64,000 nt of DNA from Zygnema cylindricum. Taxonomy: Eukaryota; Streptophyta; Zygnematophyceae; Zygnematales; Zygnemataceae. This document shows, in pieces, positions 1-10,965 of this stretch (its first letter is position 1; the number at the start of each line of letters is the position of its first letter). The stretch spans positions 332,499 through 396,498 of the forward strand of contig JBBHKE010000834.1 in assembly GCA_037447655.1 (NCBI GenBank), given 5' to 3'. The notes beneath the pieces were generated by a model. That model saw only the letters and a program-made list of their open reading frames with translations. It was not told where the DNA came from and ran no database searches. The position numbers and the translations under genes are program-made.

Positions 1-119
1 GAAAAGCGAATTAAACCATCCACTTGGCATCGTCATGGTCTTTACCATGTACAATGCGTTAGTACAGTGCGTACCATGTACGAAAATCGTACGTGACGTC
101 AACACTGAAATTACGATTC

Positions 120-793
120 ACCCCGAATCGTAATTATAGTAAAGAAAAAATTAGAGCAAAAAAACAAAAAAAAAACAATTAGAGTTGTAAACGCTAATTA
201 TTGTGATATAAACTTTTCACAGAGGAAATTTATTCTACTTTATTTAAGTACTCTATACTAGCTTATGTCGGCAATTTTTATCCGTGCTGTAATGATAAAC
301 ACTAAAATATTTAGACATACGAAAACCGCCAGCCCGTATATTTTGACGTCATTATGACGTTAGTACTATTTGTCTCATAGATATATACTATTTGTCTCAA
401 CTCATACTGTTGTCGTTTAACTATAAATTTTTCACATGTAAATTCATGTAAATGTTCACACGGGCGAGAATGTTGTCGACAGACGGAGATATGCGAACGG
501 GTTTTTTTCGATGGGATTTAATTTTTTTGTTTAGTGCAATTTCACATGCGAGCGCGATTCTATTAAATTTTTATTTGTACCGTTTTACTTATAAAATTAC
601 AATTTTGCACAGTCGGACGTTGTCCGTACTCCACATTATTTAAAACGAACCTATATTAGGATTTTTTACGCTAATTAAACTTTACCTTAAATAATGAAAA
701 AATTCGAATCATTTACTCTATTTAACGTGATAGAGTCGAAATTTAAGGCGACCGAATTAGCATTATTTACTCTAATTACGATTCGCTGTATAG
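120..793. mobile_element. TA-type MITE, family A, copy 1
   Basis: AT-rich non-coding element whose right end reads as inverted repeat of its left end (CGAATCGTAATTAGAGTAAA-like). A second copy lies in inverse orientation at 13910-14313, including the internal stretch with gtttttttt and the acgtcattatgacgt palindrome. It has no coding capacity. It sits inside the ~117-bp tandem repeat that continues at 794. The left edge is approximate because that terminus is degenerate. Confidence 0.6.
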
Positions 794-1430
794 TGTACGG
801 ATATTGAGACCACGACAACGTGGCGTGATGTGACTAGATCGCACGCGCCACAATTAAAAATGCGATACTGTACGTTACACCGCCAATCGTTATTAGCGTT
901 GTGTACGCTAATTCCGTCCCGCTTTTTTTTTTTTTAATTCCCAAATAGAATTATCCACAATATTTAATAATAGCCCTAATTCCTAATTAGAATAGACGAT
1001 TTCTTCGAAAATTTTCAAATTCCCAATTAGCGTAAACCACGCTTATTATTCGTACACGCTAAAAAAACTTACACGCTAATAACGATTGGCGGTGAACTGT
1101 ACCGGTATTGATATCACGACACATCGTACGTCACGCCAACACTGAAATAACAGTAGTGTACGGAAATTGAGAACACGACAACGTGGCGTGATGTGACGGG
1201 ATCGCACACGCAAAAATTTAAAGTTCGAAACTGTACGTTACTTCATCGGTATTGGTAACACGACATTTTGGCGTGTACGGATATTGAGAAAGCGACAAAT
1301 CGACGTGATGTACGGAATGGCACGCGAAATTTTTTTGCGTACGATACTGTACGTTACTCAACCGGTATTGATAGCACGACATTTTGGCGTGACGTCGATT
1401 TTGTCTGGACATTTATCATACCACTTCAAC
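794..1430 (+). repeat. ~117-bp tandem repeat, three units, split by a MITE
   Basis: Units start at about 796, 1154 and 1271 with GTGTACGGATATTGAG-like sequence. Each contains a 'cgacaacgtggcgtgatgt' word and ends in an 'accggtattg...cacgaca' segment. The first unit is interrupted by the family B MITE at 878-1094. A partial unit precedes position 110. No coding capacity is apparent. Confidence 0.65.
878..1094. mobile_element. TA-type MITE, family B, copy 1
   Basis: A 217-bp element with terminal inverted repeats CACCGCCAATCGTTATTAG / CTAATAACGATTGGCGGTG. The left flank is TA; the right flank is AA, probably a decayed TA. The interior is AT-rich and non-coding. A 533-bp relative with the same ends lies at 10262-10794. 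Confidence 0.8.
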
Positions 1431-2058
1431 CACGTGAAATACAACAAATAGGATTGTACCACGTGTCTCTTACCTTTGTCACCAAAGACGCCAGCCCTCA
1501 ACGGCTCAAGATCTTACACATAAAACATCGACGGTCAATTCTCGTTGTCACCAGAGACGAAGGCGACTACAATGCTTTTCCCTTTTAGAAAAAGGGCAAA
1601 GCAAAAAATGAAACATCCAACGGTCTGGAATTACGCCTACATCATTTGAGCTTCTCGACAGCTTTCCAGTAACGATGTTTGGTCTGAAAAAAATAATTAT
1701 GGTACAGCTCGGTACGACGCTGAATCTTGCAACTTTTTGGCCCTCCGGGGTGCCGAAGACGTCCGCGACCGCTCGTTTAGGGTTTATTTTTTCTGTTTTT
1801 GTTTTTTTTTTATTAAAAAAACAACCCAAACCCCAAAACCCTATTTATCGTACCCGATCCCAAGAGGTAAGAAATGTCGGCGCGAGGTGCCGCGAGGTGC
1901 CGAAGGTCCCACACTTGTATGGGGGCTTGTTCGATACCCTAACGTATGGCGTCCAATAACGAACCTCAAATTTCGCGTAATTGAATATTACCCTAATTTC
2001 GTGCTATTACCATTTTCTTCATTCATTATTCACCATCTCTTTGTGAGCTATCTCGTAG
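1431..2058. other. intergenic, nothing recognised
   Basis: No gene, RNA gene or repeat boundary could be supported. Short open frames here have no recognisable domain. Confidence 0.5.
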
Positions 2059-2061
2059 TAA

Positions 2062-3017
2062 GGTCGTGTCCCCATGTAATCGGTACTTTCGACTGCAGTG
2101 AGATTCTCCATAATACTTTGAAGAGCGTCCCGATGTGCAAAAATGAAATGAGAACTTTGATATGTGATGGTTGTAGACGTGGGTACAACTTTGTGACGGT
2201 TGAAGATGATTACGAAATTGGTGACGCCAACAAAAACAACGACAATCGTAGACGGCTATATTTTTGTAATTTTATGACATGGCAGATGTTTAGGGTCTTG
2301 TGACATTGTGACGCCATGCTCACTTGTGGCAACGTCGACGTCATAGATTCAATAACTTCCGGCCATGGTTACTCGATTTCGTTTTTTCAACTTTTTTCAC
2401 TCGACTTGCCATAAAAATATACATAAAGGTAGTAAAAAAGGATATTTTTCAAATATCCTTCATTTAACACAAATATTGTCATGCCTCATTCTAAAAAGTG
2501 TGAGGTTAAAGCGATAACGTGTGTGAGAGAGAGAGAGAAGAGGCGACAACGACGCAAAATTTTGCAAAGGACCCATAAATGAAAGTGGAAGTCCGAGACC
2601 CCTACAAATTTTTTGTCGTACATGCTCGTATTTTTCCGTACATGGGCGTGACGAGTATGGAGAAAAATAGGGATTATTCTCCCTCGTTCTAAAACTTTCC
2701 CACTCGTGTGGCACGTGTGTGGGCCGTTTTTCATTTATTGTTTGGGTGATACTTTCCCTGAAAGCTAGTTGGGAGGCGATTTTTTATGATTTTTTTTGAT
2801 GGGATGGATTCTTTTATCCAAGGATTGAAAAAAGGCAAACGCCAAAATGCGTTAACATGACAACAAGCATAAAATACATTAAAAGTATCGACTTCACGTT
2901 TGATATGCTTTTGTAGAATTTGTTTTTTTGTACAACTTAAGTGTTTCTCATACGGAATTGCATTTTGGGGGAAAACGATTGGAAAAAGTGGATACTTTGA
3001 GACAAGGGGACATACCC
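2062..3017 (-). mobile_element. PIF/Harbinger-like TIR element H1
   Basis: The ends are GGTCGTGTCCCCATGT (left) and the complement of GGGTATGTCCCCTTGT (right), flanked by TAA at 2059-2061 and 3018-3020. A 3-bp TWA duplication and GG-initial ends are the known signature of PIF/Harbinger (Tourist) elements. The interior matches H3 and H4 in inverse orientation. No transposase is present, so it is non-autonomous. Confidence 0.75.
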
Positions 3018-3028
3018 TAAAGGAGTGT

Positions 3029-3926
3029 GAGGGGGTGTATTAAAGTATCCTGTTTTTTTTCTGTAGTTTTCCTCCAAAATTCAGTCTCCAACGATAAAAT
3101 GTTTGCCTTACTAAAAAATACTTTTACCACACAATATGAACGTCAACTTGATATTTTGAACGTATTCCATGTTTGTCGTCTTTTGCATTCATTTTGGCGT
3201 TTCGGTCATTTCGACCCCCGGACAAGCGAATCCATCTCATAAAAAAATTTAACAAATATCAACTCGCGAATTGATTTTAGTTAAAGTATCACCCAAACAA
3301 GGAATGTCAAACCGCGGACGCGCCACACGAGTGGGAATATGACGAGGGAGAGGACTTGCTAATTTATCCCTATCTGTCACGCTCATGTACGTAATTTTTT
3401 TTGCAAAGGTATCGGACCTCCACTTTTATTCATGGGTCCTTTGCAGATGTTTACTCCGTCGTCGCCTCTCCCCTCTCCCTCTCACACTACCGCTTTTTAA
3501 TCTCACAATTTTTAGAATGGCAGACGACAATACTGTTATGAAATGGAAGATCTATGAAAAATAATTATTTTGACTACCTTTGGGCATATTTTTAAGTAGA
3601 ATAAGATTTTATTATGGAAATAACATACATTATATATACCCTCTGGGTATATTTTGATGGCATACCTTTGGGTACATTTTGATGGCAAGTCGAAAGAGAA
3701 AAGTCGAAAAAACGAAATCGAGAAGCGATGGCGTAAAGATTTTGAATCAGCGACATCGACGCAATCACAAATGAGCATGACGTCACAATGTCACAAAACA
3801 AAGACGTTTTCAACCGTCGCTGTTTTTGTAGACGTCACTAATTGTCGGAAGTTTCGTTGTCTTCTTCAAGTTGTACCAGCGTCTACAACCGTCACGTTTC
3901 AAAGTTCCGATTTCGTTTTCAAAACA
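3029..3926 (+). mobile_element. PIF/Harbinger-like element H2, right end lost
   Basis: The internal sequence parallels H3: an 'acccccgg' word, then 'gattttagttaaagta', then 'cacacgagtggga', then 'tcggacctccactt'. The left end is degenerate. The right terminal repeat is missing where H3 begins at 3930, which suggests that H3 inserted into or replaced it. Confidence 0.6.
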
Positions 3927-3929
3927 TAA

Positions 3930-4876
3930 GGGGGTGTCCCCATGTTTTAAAGTACATACTTTTCTCTGTCTTTTTGCCCTAAAATTCAGGGAACTTTGAC
4001 AAAAACTTTAGCCGTACGAGAAAATCGTTTTTACCAAAGTACAGTGAACGTGAATTCATACTTTGGATGTACGGCGTGTTTGTCTTCATGCGAACGCATT
4101 TTGGCGTTTTCCCCTTTTCGACCCCCGGGCAAGAGAATCCAGCCCAAAAAAAAACTTCATTTAAAATCAACTCGAGGAGGTGATTTTAGTTAAAGTACCG
4201 CCCAAACAGCGAATGAAAAACGACCCACGCGCGCGCCACACGAGTGGGAAAATTTTAGGGCGAAGGAGAGTCCTCGCTATTTTTATCCGTGCCCGTCACG
4301 CGCATGTACGGAAAAAAAATTGCAGGGGTCTCGGACCTCCACTTCCATTCATGGGTCTTTTTCAAATTTTTGCGCCGTCGTCGCCTCTCCCCTCTCCCTC
4401 TCACACTATCGCTGTCATCTCACACTTTTTAGAACGAGACACGACAGTATTGATATAAAATGAAAGATCTTTTAAAAATGTTATTTAAAAAAAAAAAAAA
4501 AAAATAATAAATGGCAATTCAAATGAGAAAATTAAAAAAAACGAAATTGGGAAACCATGGTGGAAAGTTCTTGAATCCGTGACGTCGACGCTGTCACGAG
4601 TGAGCGTGACGTCACAACGTCACCAAGCCCTAAACGTCTACAATTTCACAAAAATCTAGACGTATACAACTGTCGCTGTTTTTGTGGGCCTCACTAATCG
4701 TCGGAAGTTTCGTTGTCGCCTTCAATCGTCACAAGATGTACCTACGTCTACAACCGTCACATGTCAAAGTTCCGATTTCATTTTCGCACATAGGGACGCT
4801 CTTCAAAGTAGTACGGAGAATCCTCACTACAGTCCAAAATACTTTATCAAAGTACCGATTACATGGGGACATACCC
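3930..4876 (+). mobile_element. PIF/Harbinger-like TIR element H3
   Basis: A 947-bp element with ends GGGGGTGTCCCCATGT and ACATGGGGACATACCC, flanked by TAA at 3927-3929 and 4877-4879. It is non-coding. It shares its full interior with H4 at 59431-62020 and, inverted, with H1. Confidence 0.8.
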
Positions 4877-4879
4877 TAA

Positions 4880-4961
4880 GAACGCTCTGAACAGTAGTAC
4901 GGAGAATCTTCACTGAACTCCAAAGTATTTCATAAAGTAACGACTACATGAGAACATACCC
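4880..4961 (+). mobile_element. right-end fragment of an H-family element
   Basis: About 80 bp repeat the last 80 bp of H3: a 'cagtagtacggagaatc' word, then 'cataaagtaacgactacatg', ending 'acataccctaa'. It directly follows H3 and is a solo right terminus. Confidence 0.6.
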
Positions 4962-5488
4962 TAACACATTGATATCTGCAAACTGCCTTTCACCAGGTTC
5001 ACAATCCAGTTTTAGGCCGACAGAACGGAGTCTTCCCAGTGGCTCCGACTATCTAGGAACATCCGTCAGCCCCTCCAAAACCCTAATAGCTCTTCCAATC
5101 CCAAAAACAGACGCCCCTCCGTACATTCTTTAGACGCGAACGTCCGTCGCGCTTTGTCGGTTTGTTCTTCTGCTTTCTCATTCGCTGTACGGAGGCTACA
5201 TTCTAAATTCTGATTGGTCGCCACTGCCCTTATTCGCCCGCCCGGAGCATCAAAGAGGCGTCCTTTTGGGATCGGACGCCCTTCGAGTCGAATCTGCGAC
5301 CCCGTCCCCCGCTGCGAATCGATTTGTACCTTCGTAGATTTGTACTTTTGTCTGTTTGTACGTTTGTACTTTTTACATATTGTATCAATCTGTACTTGTG
5401 TACGATTGAAAATTTGAAATGCTTTAAAGTATTGGCAGACCTAATTGCAGATTTCAAATTTGGAACACCTAAGGTGTGAGAAATTGGA
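4962..5488. other. region upstream of the SUMT gene, nothing recognised
   Basis: Mixed-composition DNA between the H-element cluster and the purine tract, with no recognisable protein. A distal promoter role for the downstream gene is possible but cannot be shown. Confidence 0.4.
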
Positions 5489-5502
5489 GTGACGGCTAGG
5501 TT

Positions 5503-5542
<40 letters not shown>

Positions 5543-5745
5543 GAGGGAGAGAGAGATAAGGGAGAGAGAAGGGAGAGTGCGCGAGTAAGAGGTGTAGTGA
5601 GGGAGAGAGGTAGAGTGAGTGGAAGAGTGAGAGGGAGGGGGAGAGGGAGAGAGTTAGACGGAGAGTGGGAGAGGGCCAGAGAGAGAGAGAGATAGGGAGA
5701 GAGGGAGAGAGAGGGGAGAGTGAGGGAGCGAGAAAAAGGGAAAAG
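5489..5745 (+). repeat. GA-rich purine tract upstream of SUMT
   Basis: About 250 bp of almost uninterrupted GA/GGGA/GAGGG repeats on the plus strand, ending about 200 bp before the SUMT start codon. Plant promoters often carry GAGA stretches, so a promoter or 5'UTR role is possible. Open frames here are low-complexity artefacts. Confidence 0.8.
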
Positions 5746-5946
5746 CAAGACTTTAGGTTTCAAATTTATAATTTGTACTTAGCTTCAAGTTGCTAAATTG
5801 AACTTGGAAAACGACAAGAGAATGCCATAGTCAAGATATTTAACTACATATAAAAAAAAGAAACATAATAATTACTAGTTTCTCTGAAAGGGTGAAAATT
5901 CAGTATCAGTTAATTCGGTTTACATATTTTTGTCGTTTTCTCTATC

Positions 5947-7249
5947 ATGGCCCCCCCTTCTCAGCTGGTTTTGCAGACAGGACAAAAAATAAATTCCGTA
6001 CCTATGTTGTCCATGCAGCTCAACCGTTCAGTTTCCGTTGGACTCCCAATTGTCCAATCGGTGCCCTCCGTTAAACTAGTGGGTCACAACCATTCTTATT
6101 TCCGAATAAAAAATAACTTACAACAGGAAACTCTTACTTTAACTGAAAATCCTTCCTCTTTTTCCTCAAATTTTTCCTCAGATTTTCAGAAACCTTCTTC
6201 GCCGTCTCCCTCTTCCTCTCCCTCTCCCTCGCCCTCGCCCTCGCCCTCGCCCTCGCCCTCTCCCTCTCCCTCTCCCTCTCCCTATCCCTCTCTTTCTTCC
6301 TTTTCCTCTTCCTCTCTCTCTCCCTCTCCCTCTCCCTTCAACGAATACGACAGCGAACACGGGCGACATCGTGGTTTTGGAGCCCTCGCTATCCGGTCTC
6401 CTTCCAAGGAAACTTCCTGGCAATTGCCTCGGCAATCTCCTTCCGAGGAAACTTCTCGGCAATTTCCTTTTAATGGAACGGATGAGACCGCATCTCGACC
6501 GTCGATTTCCGAATTTGACTCTACGGGGGAAGAAGCGAAGCCCTCCGATAAAATACGGGAAAATGACGATATAGCGTTACATTTACCTGAACTGAGAGAG
6601 GTTTTGGCAATGTTAAAAGAAAAAAAAATGAAAGAAAATAGGGGGAGAGGGAGAGATTCCGGAGATACGAAGCCTGGAAATGTGTTTTTGGTCGGAACGG
6701 GACCTGGGGATAGTGAGCTTCTCACGTGTGAGTTTTCGGGGTTTAACTTCCTTTGGGGTTTTATTTTACAAGTTTTTGGGTTTTCAACCTCAAGGTTTTT
6801 ATAATTATTGGGTTTCAACTTTCAAGTTTCACTGAGATGAAAAAGTGAAAGATTTTTTTGGGTTTTGTCCAAATTCTGGAGTGAGTTAAAATGCTGAAAA
6901 TTATCATGTATTGTTACCAAACAGACGATTTGTCTCTTTTGTTGTTGTTGTTATCCTGTTCCATTGAAAGCGTACCTACCGCCCTGTCGTAGAATAGTGG
7001 GAAAAATGAAAAAAAAAAAACACTTTTTTCGTCATTATTTGTTTTTTATTTGTAAGCTCTGACAAGGACTTCGTTTTCTTTTTCTTTTTTTGTCGTTTTC
7101 ATATTTCAGTGAAAGCGTACCGTCTATTGCAGTCGGCAGATCTTGTCCTTTATGATCGTCTCGTAGCGACCGATATCCTCGATATGATTCGCCCCGAGGC
7201 TCGACTCCTTTATGTCGGGAAAACCTCCGGATACCACAGTAGGACACAG
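5947..7249 (+). CDS. UPM1: uroporphyrinogen-III C-methyltransferase (SUMT), first two exons
   Basis: The family transfers two SAM methyl groups to uroporphyrinogen III to make precorrin-2, for siroheme in plastids. Exon 1 is 5947-6727 (donor gtgagt) and exon 2 is 7110-7249 (acceptor ttcag, donor gtgaat); the codon split across them restores the frame. Residues 1-80 look like a Ser/hydroxy-rich transit peptide. Residues 83-130 are Ser-Pro repeats. From about residue 244 comes the family signature VGTGPGDSELLT-LKA, then ADLVLYDRLV and RLLYVGKTSGYHSRTQ, all diagnostic. The start is the first ATG after the GA tract, in a good context. Only 307 residues are found. The rest of the methyltransferase domain (GGDP loop onward) was not seen downstream, where transposons follow, so the gene is 3'-truncated, or its further exons are very distant or decayed. 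Family assignment is confident; functionality is not. Confidence 0.85.
6188..6339 (+). repeat. coding microsatellite (Ser-Pro repeat in SUMT exon 1)
   Basis: CCCTCG/CCCTCT repeats encode alternating Ser-Pro at residues 83-130, between the leader and the catalytic domain. The tract is in frame. Plant SUMT proteins normally have a short linker here, so this looks like a lineage-specific expansion. Confidence 0.85.
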
Positions 7250-7388
7250 GTGAATTCTTTTTAAATATTTTTTCTTTAGTATATTTTTGGTAACACGGTT
7301 TTTCTAAGTGGGTACTTGATTTAATATGATTTTTTAGTGGGTATTTGATTTAATATGGTTTTTTTAGTGGGTGAATTTATGATTCGGG

Positions 7389-7450
7389 TCCGGAGGCTCG
7401 ACTCCTTTATGTCGGAAAGTAGTCTGGATATCCAAGTGTAACACAGGTCA
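7389..7450 (+). pseudogene. decayed copy of SUMT exon 2 end plus donor (echo 1)
   Basis: The 54 bases ending in ACACAG|gtcag align without gaps to the last 18 codons of exon 2 (gaggctcgactcctttatgt shared exactly). The tenth codon is now TAG. The following intron sequence also resembles the start of intron 2, so this is a tandem unit and not an isolated match. Confidence 0.85.
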
Positions 7451-7550
7451 GTAGTCGAATAAGTATAATTTTTTGAATAAATATGATTGTTTTGAGTGGG
7501 TAGCTGAGGTAATTTGATTGTATTTTTGAGTTAGGTGCTTAACAGTTAAT

Positions 7551-7610
7551 ATGAGGCTCTTTCCTTTATGTCGAGAAAGCCGTCCGGATATCAAAGTATA
7601 ACACAGGTAG
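7551..7610 (+). pseudogene. decayed copy of SUMT exon 2 end plus donor (echo 2)
   Basis: Again 54 bases, gap-free against the exon 2 end, finishing ACACAG|gtag. It is more diverged (gaggctctttcctttatgtc) but has no stop codon. It lies about 160 bp after echo 1. Confidence 0.8.
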
Positions 7611-8529
7611 ATAGTCGGATTATCATGTATGTTTGAATCAATATGATGTTTTTTTACAGCAGGTTGTTAAATTAGTACGGTTTGTAGAATAAGTGTGATT
7701 GATAAATAAATGTGATTTTTGAGTGCATACGGTTTTTTTTAATGATATTTAAAAAAAAACATGATATTTTTATAGTGGGTACTTGAGTTATTATAGAAAA
7801 CTTTTTTCAGAAGATGGTTTTTCAAGTGGGTAGTTGAAATAATGTGATTTTTTTGAGGAGGGAGGGGGGAGGGGGAGGGGAGGGGGAGCGGGAGGGAGAC
7901 CGGGAGGGGGAGAGGGTTAACAGAAAATTGAAAGTTTAATGTTTTTAATATGGGGGAAATCCCACTAGTAAGTTCCTTGTAAATTCCTAATATAGGTACT
8001 AATTTTAAATTGACTATGGCTAATTTTTTTTGACAGAAAAAGCTATCGGTCGTCTCAAAAAAGGAAAGGATTACTAATTTGTTTTAAAAGTTATTTTTTT
8101 ATAAAATTTGTAATGTCTTTAACACAAATTATACCATTTTGGAAACCTGTGACTGAGATAAGTGTTTCCGATTGTTTACGATATTGTTGCGGGCACTCCT
8201 TTTTTTTTCCATTTTTTCCTTTTTTTTTACTTTTTTTTCTCTTTTTTTTCCCCTCTTTTGGTTTACATTATTGTCCAGTCGGCTGGAAATTTTTTCCATA
8301 AATAAATAATAATAACAACAATAATAATAAGTTTATGAAATTTTGGCTCTCTTCACGATGTACCGGAAAAAATTTTGAAGTCACATCCAAAATGGGTCAA
8401 AAACGGTTTTTTTTTTTTTTTTTATTGAAGTAATTCCGGTTTTGAAAAATTTTCTCATGGGAGTGAGAAATCCAATCTTACAATTTTTAACATTTTATAA
8501 TGGAGCAATTATTTTTAATCATTAAGTAC
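7611..8529. other. SUMT downstream region, no further exon found
   Basis: Low-complexity AT-rich sequence with repeated 'agtgggtacttga' words continuing the tandem pattern, a G-rich tract at 7856-7916, poly-T runs at 8200-8260 and a TAA/TAATAA run near 8305. No SUMT exon 3 (GGDP loop) could be read here. Confidence 0.5.
7856..7916 (+). repeat. G-rich purine tract with G-quadruplex potential
   Basis: About 60 bases hold many runs of three to six G separated by single A or AGC. By composition it could form an intramolecular quadruplex on the plus strand. Confidence 0.7.
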
Positions 8530-8552
8530 ACTGCCCATCGCTATTTTTGCCA
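8530..8552 (+). mobile_element. left-end fragment of a TA-type MITE (family D)
   Basis: TA followed by CACTGCCCATCGCTATT matches the terminal repeat of the intact element at 63353-63544. No matching right end was found nearby. The next ~550 bases hold nothing recognisable. Confidence 0.5.
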
Positions 8553-9107
8553 ATCATTTAATTAATTCTAATTGTAGAAGGTAAGGGCACGGTGGGCAGA
8601 AGAGAGAGAAATCGGAGAAAGATATCAAAGATGAAAGATAAAAGAGATAAGAATCATGCAAATGTGAACATGGAAGCAAAATATAATACAAAAAGAGACA
8701 AGAAGAATACAAAAGGAGAAGCAGAGAGTATAAAATGCCTTCTCATTTTAAGCGGTAAATTGAGTGCATTAAATGAGGCTAAGTCTTAAGCCTAACTCTA
8801 GATTTAGAGTGGGCTACCTACACGATGTCCACAAAAAAATAGAAGCCGCAAAAGACAAAAAGGTATCATTACAAGCTACGGCCAATGACAAAGCCGGTAG
8901 ACGGCAAAGTTAGGAACAAAAAGAATATTTCGTTCATGGAATCTGCCACGAAAAGAATCATTTAATCGACAATAAATATGGTGAATGTACACTTCGTCGT
9001 TTGTAGTTCGTGAGACGAGGAGACGGATGAAGCGACGGTTCGCTAAACAACGAGAAAAATAAATGGGAATTGCTAATCGCAGAGACAATTTTTGCTGCGC
9101 GCAGGTA

Positions 9108-9324
9108 CACCTTGAATCGTTATTAGCGTCAATGCTTTTTTCGCCACTTAAAACATCTTTTCTCCGTACACACTTTTTGGATTTTCAATTTGAGACCACC
9201 AATCGGGAGCTGAGAATGTTACCTTTCAATCGCAACCATCAGATCCACAGCCCTACAAGTGTGTCCGGAGAAAAGATGTTTTAAGTGGCGAACAAAACAT
9301 TAACGCTAATAGCGATTCACTGTG
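9108..9324. mobile_element. TA-type MITE, family C, copy 1
   Basis: A 217-bp near-palindrome with ends CACCTTGAATCGTTATTAG and CTAATAGCGATTCACTGTG, flanked by TA on both sides. Subterminal arms carry CGCCACTTAAAACATCTTTT and its complement, then TCTCCGTACACA. Other copies lie at 13346, 24925, 39393 and 53600. Confidence 0.85.
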
Positions 9325-9448
9325 TAGTTGTCAGAAATTGTACATTTGAAGTACAGTTTCGTACAAGCTACGTACCTTTTAAGTTCAGATTTGACGGTCA
9401 ATCCGTCGAACAACTTTGACTGGCGAAATATTGTAATGGCGGTTAAAA

Positions 9449-10101
9449 AACTGTCGCGCTTGCGAACGTCGACCGTCATGAAAAAAAAAACAATTCACAC
9501 GGCCGGCGCAGGTTTACTGTAACAAAACTGAGGCAGCCACATATAAATAAAATGGCTGCGCGCAGGTAGTTACTCACTTCACATGAGCTCCACTGTGAAA
9601 GCACACACCGACATTTGACTTAGCCGCAAAAATGGAAACCGTTACGCTGAACTTTGGACACAAATTAAAGGACGACGTACGACATGTATAAACTCGCACG
9701 AAACGAAATAAACTTCGTACAAAATATAAAAGCGTACCCGCGTATAAATATCAATGAAACTAAAATGACGCGTCGTCACGCGCGACCAAATGAAGGCACA
9801 CTATTTACGAATCAACATTCTTACATTGAAAACGTACTTCACATTGATTCCGCCACATTATTTACGAATCAACATTCTTACATTGAATAAGTACTTCACA
9901 TTGATTCACATTCTCTGTGTGTGCTGTCACATTCTCTGTGTGTGCTTTCACAGTGGAGCTCACGTGAAGTGAGTAACTACCTGCGCGCAGCCATTTTATT
10001 TATATGTGGCTGCCTCAATTTTGTTACAATAAACCTGCGCCAGCCGTGTGAATTGTTTTTATTTTTCACGACGGTCGACGTTCGTAAGCGCAAAAAATCC
10101 T
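9449..10101. mobile_element. foldback element with ~165-bp inverted repeats
   Basis: The left arm (about 9449-9612) and right arm (about 9938-10101) are near-perfect reverse complements, sharing GGCAGCCACATATAAATAAA, then ATGGCTGCGCGCAGGTAG, then CTCCACTGTGAAAGCACAC. The centre holds a direct repeat ('tatttacgaatcaacattct') at 9805 and 9861. It is non-coding. Confidence 0.85.
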
Positions 10102-10261
10102 CTCCAATCTTCGGTCAAAATTTACTGTCAGATTAGGGTTATTGGACTCATGCTGTTCACTTGTGCATTGTTTCTTTTTTTGTGTTCAGGCTCTAGACGA
10201 CAACCAGTTGAGATAGAGTATAGCACTTGATTACGTTGTTTCCCAGGTCGAAGGTACAGTA

Positions 10262-10794
10262 CACCGCCAATCGTTATTAGCGTTGTGTATGTTAATTCCG
10301 TCCCGTTTTTTTTTTCTCCATTAGTGTAATTCATTCTATTTTTTTTCTTTTTTATATTTAGGGTTATTTTCAGTATGTTGTCTCTTAAATAGAGTGATGT
10401 ACGGTCAGTGTCAGACCGTACATAAGTGTATCTTTTTAAGTTAAAAAGTACAATAAATTAGTTTTAGTAATCGCGGACGAATAAGAATGTGCTTTCTAAA
10501 AAGGAAAAAAAACCAGGTCGTAAAAAATCCCTCTCGCACATATTCATCCGACAGTCGCGTTTCGACCGTGTGAATGTACGATTTGTGTACGATTTGTCAG
10601 ATTTTGTACGGAGACCTATATTAGTGTAAGCATATTTGCGACCAACATTTTTTTTTTCAAAGATCCAAATTACCATAACCAAACAATTAGAATGTATGAT
10701 TTTTTCCAAAATTTTCAAATTCTTAAATACCGTACGCCACAGTAATTATTTTTATACGCTAAAAAAACTTACACGCTAATAACGATTGGCGGTG
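10262..10794. mobile_element. TA-type MITE, family B, copy 2
   Basis: A 533-bp element with the same 19-22-bp ends as the copy at 878-1094 (CACCGCCAATCGTTATTAG and its complement), flanked by TA on both sides. It is longer than copy 1 because of extra internal AT-rich sequence. Non-coding. Confidence 0.85.
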
Positions 10795-10965
10795 TAGTCA
10801 ACGGATTGACCGTGACCGTCTAATCCCGACTGAATTGTACCGAATTTGTACAGATGTGTACGGATATTGTGCTGTTACTTTAAAGAGGTTGACGTCAACG
10901 CTTGCGCCCAACCAAAATTCGCATGCGTTTTCATTTCGCTTTTTTTTTCCACTTTGGTGCACTGT

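Noticed and set aside
8034-8080. Possible SUMT exon 3 after the gacag at 8034
   Set aside because: Translation in all frames ends quickly and lacks the conserved GGDP region.
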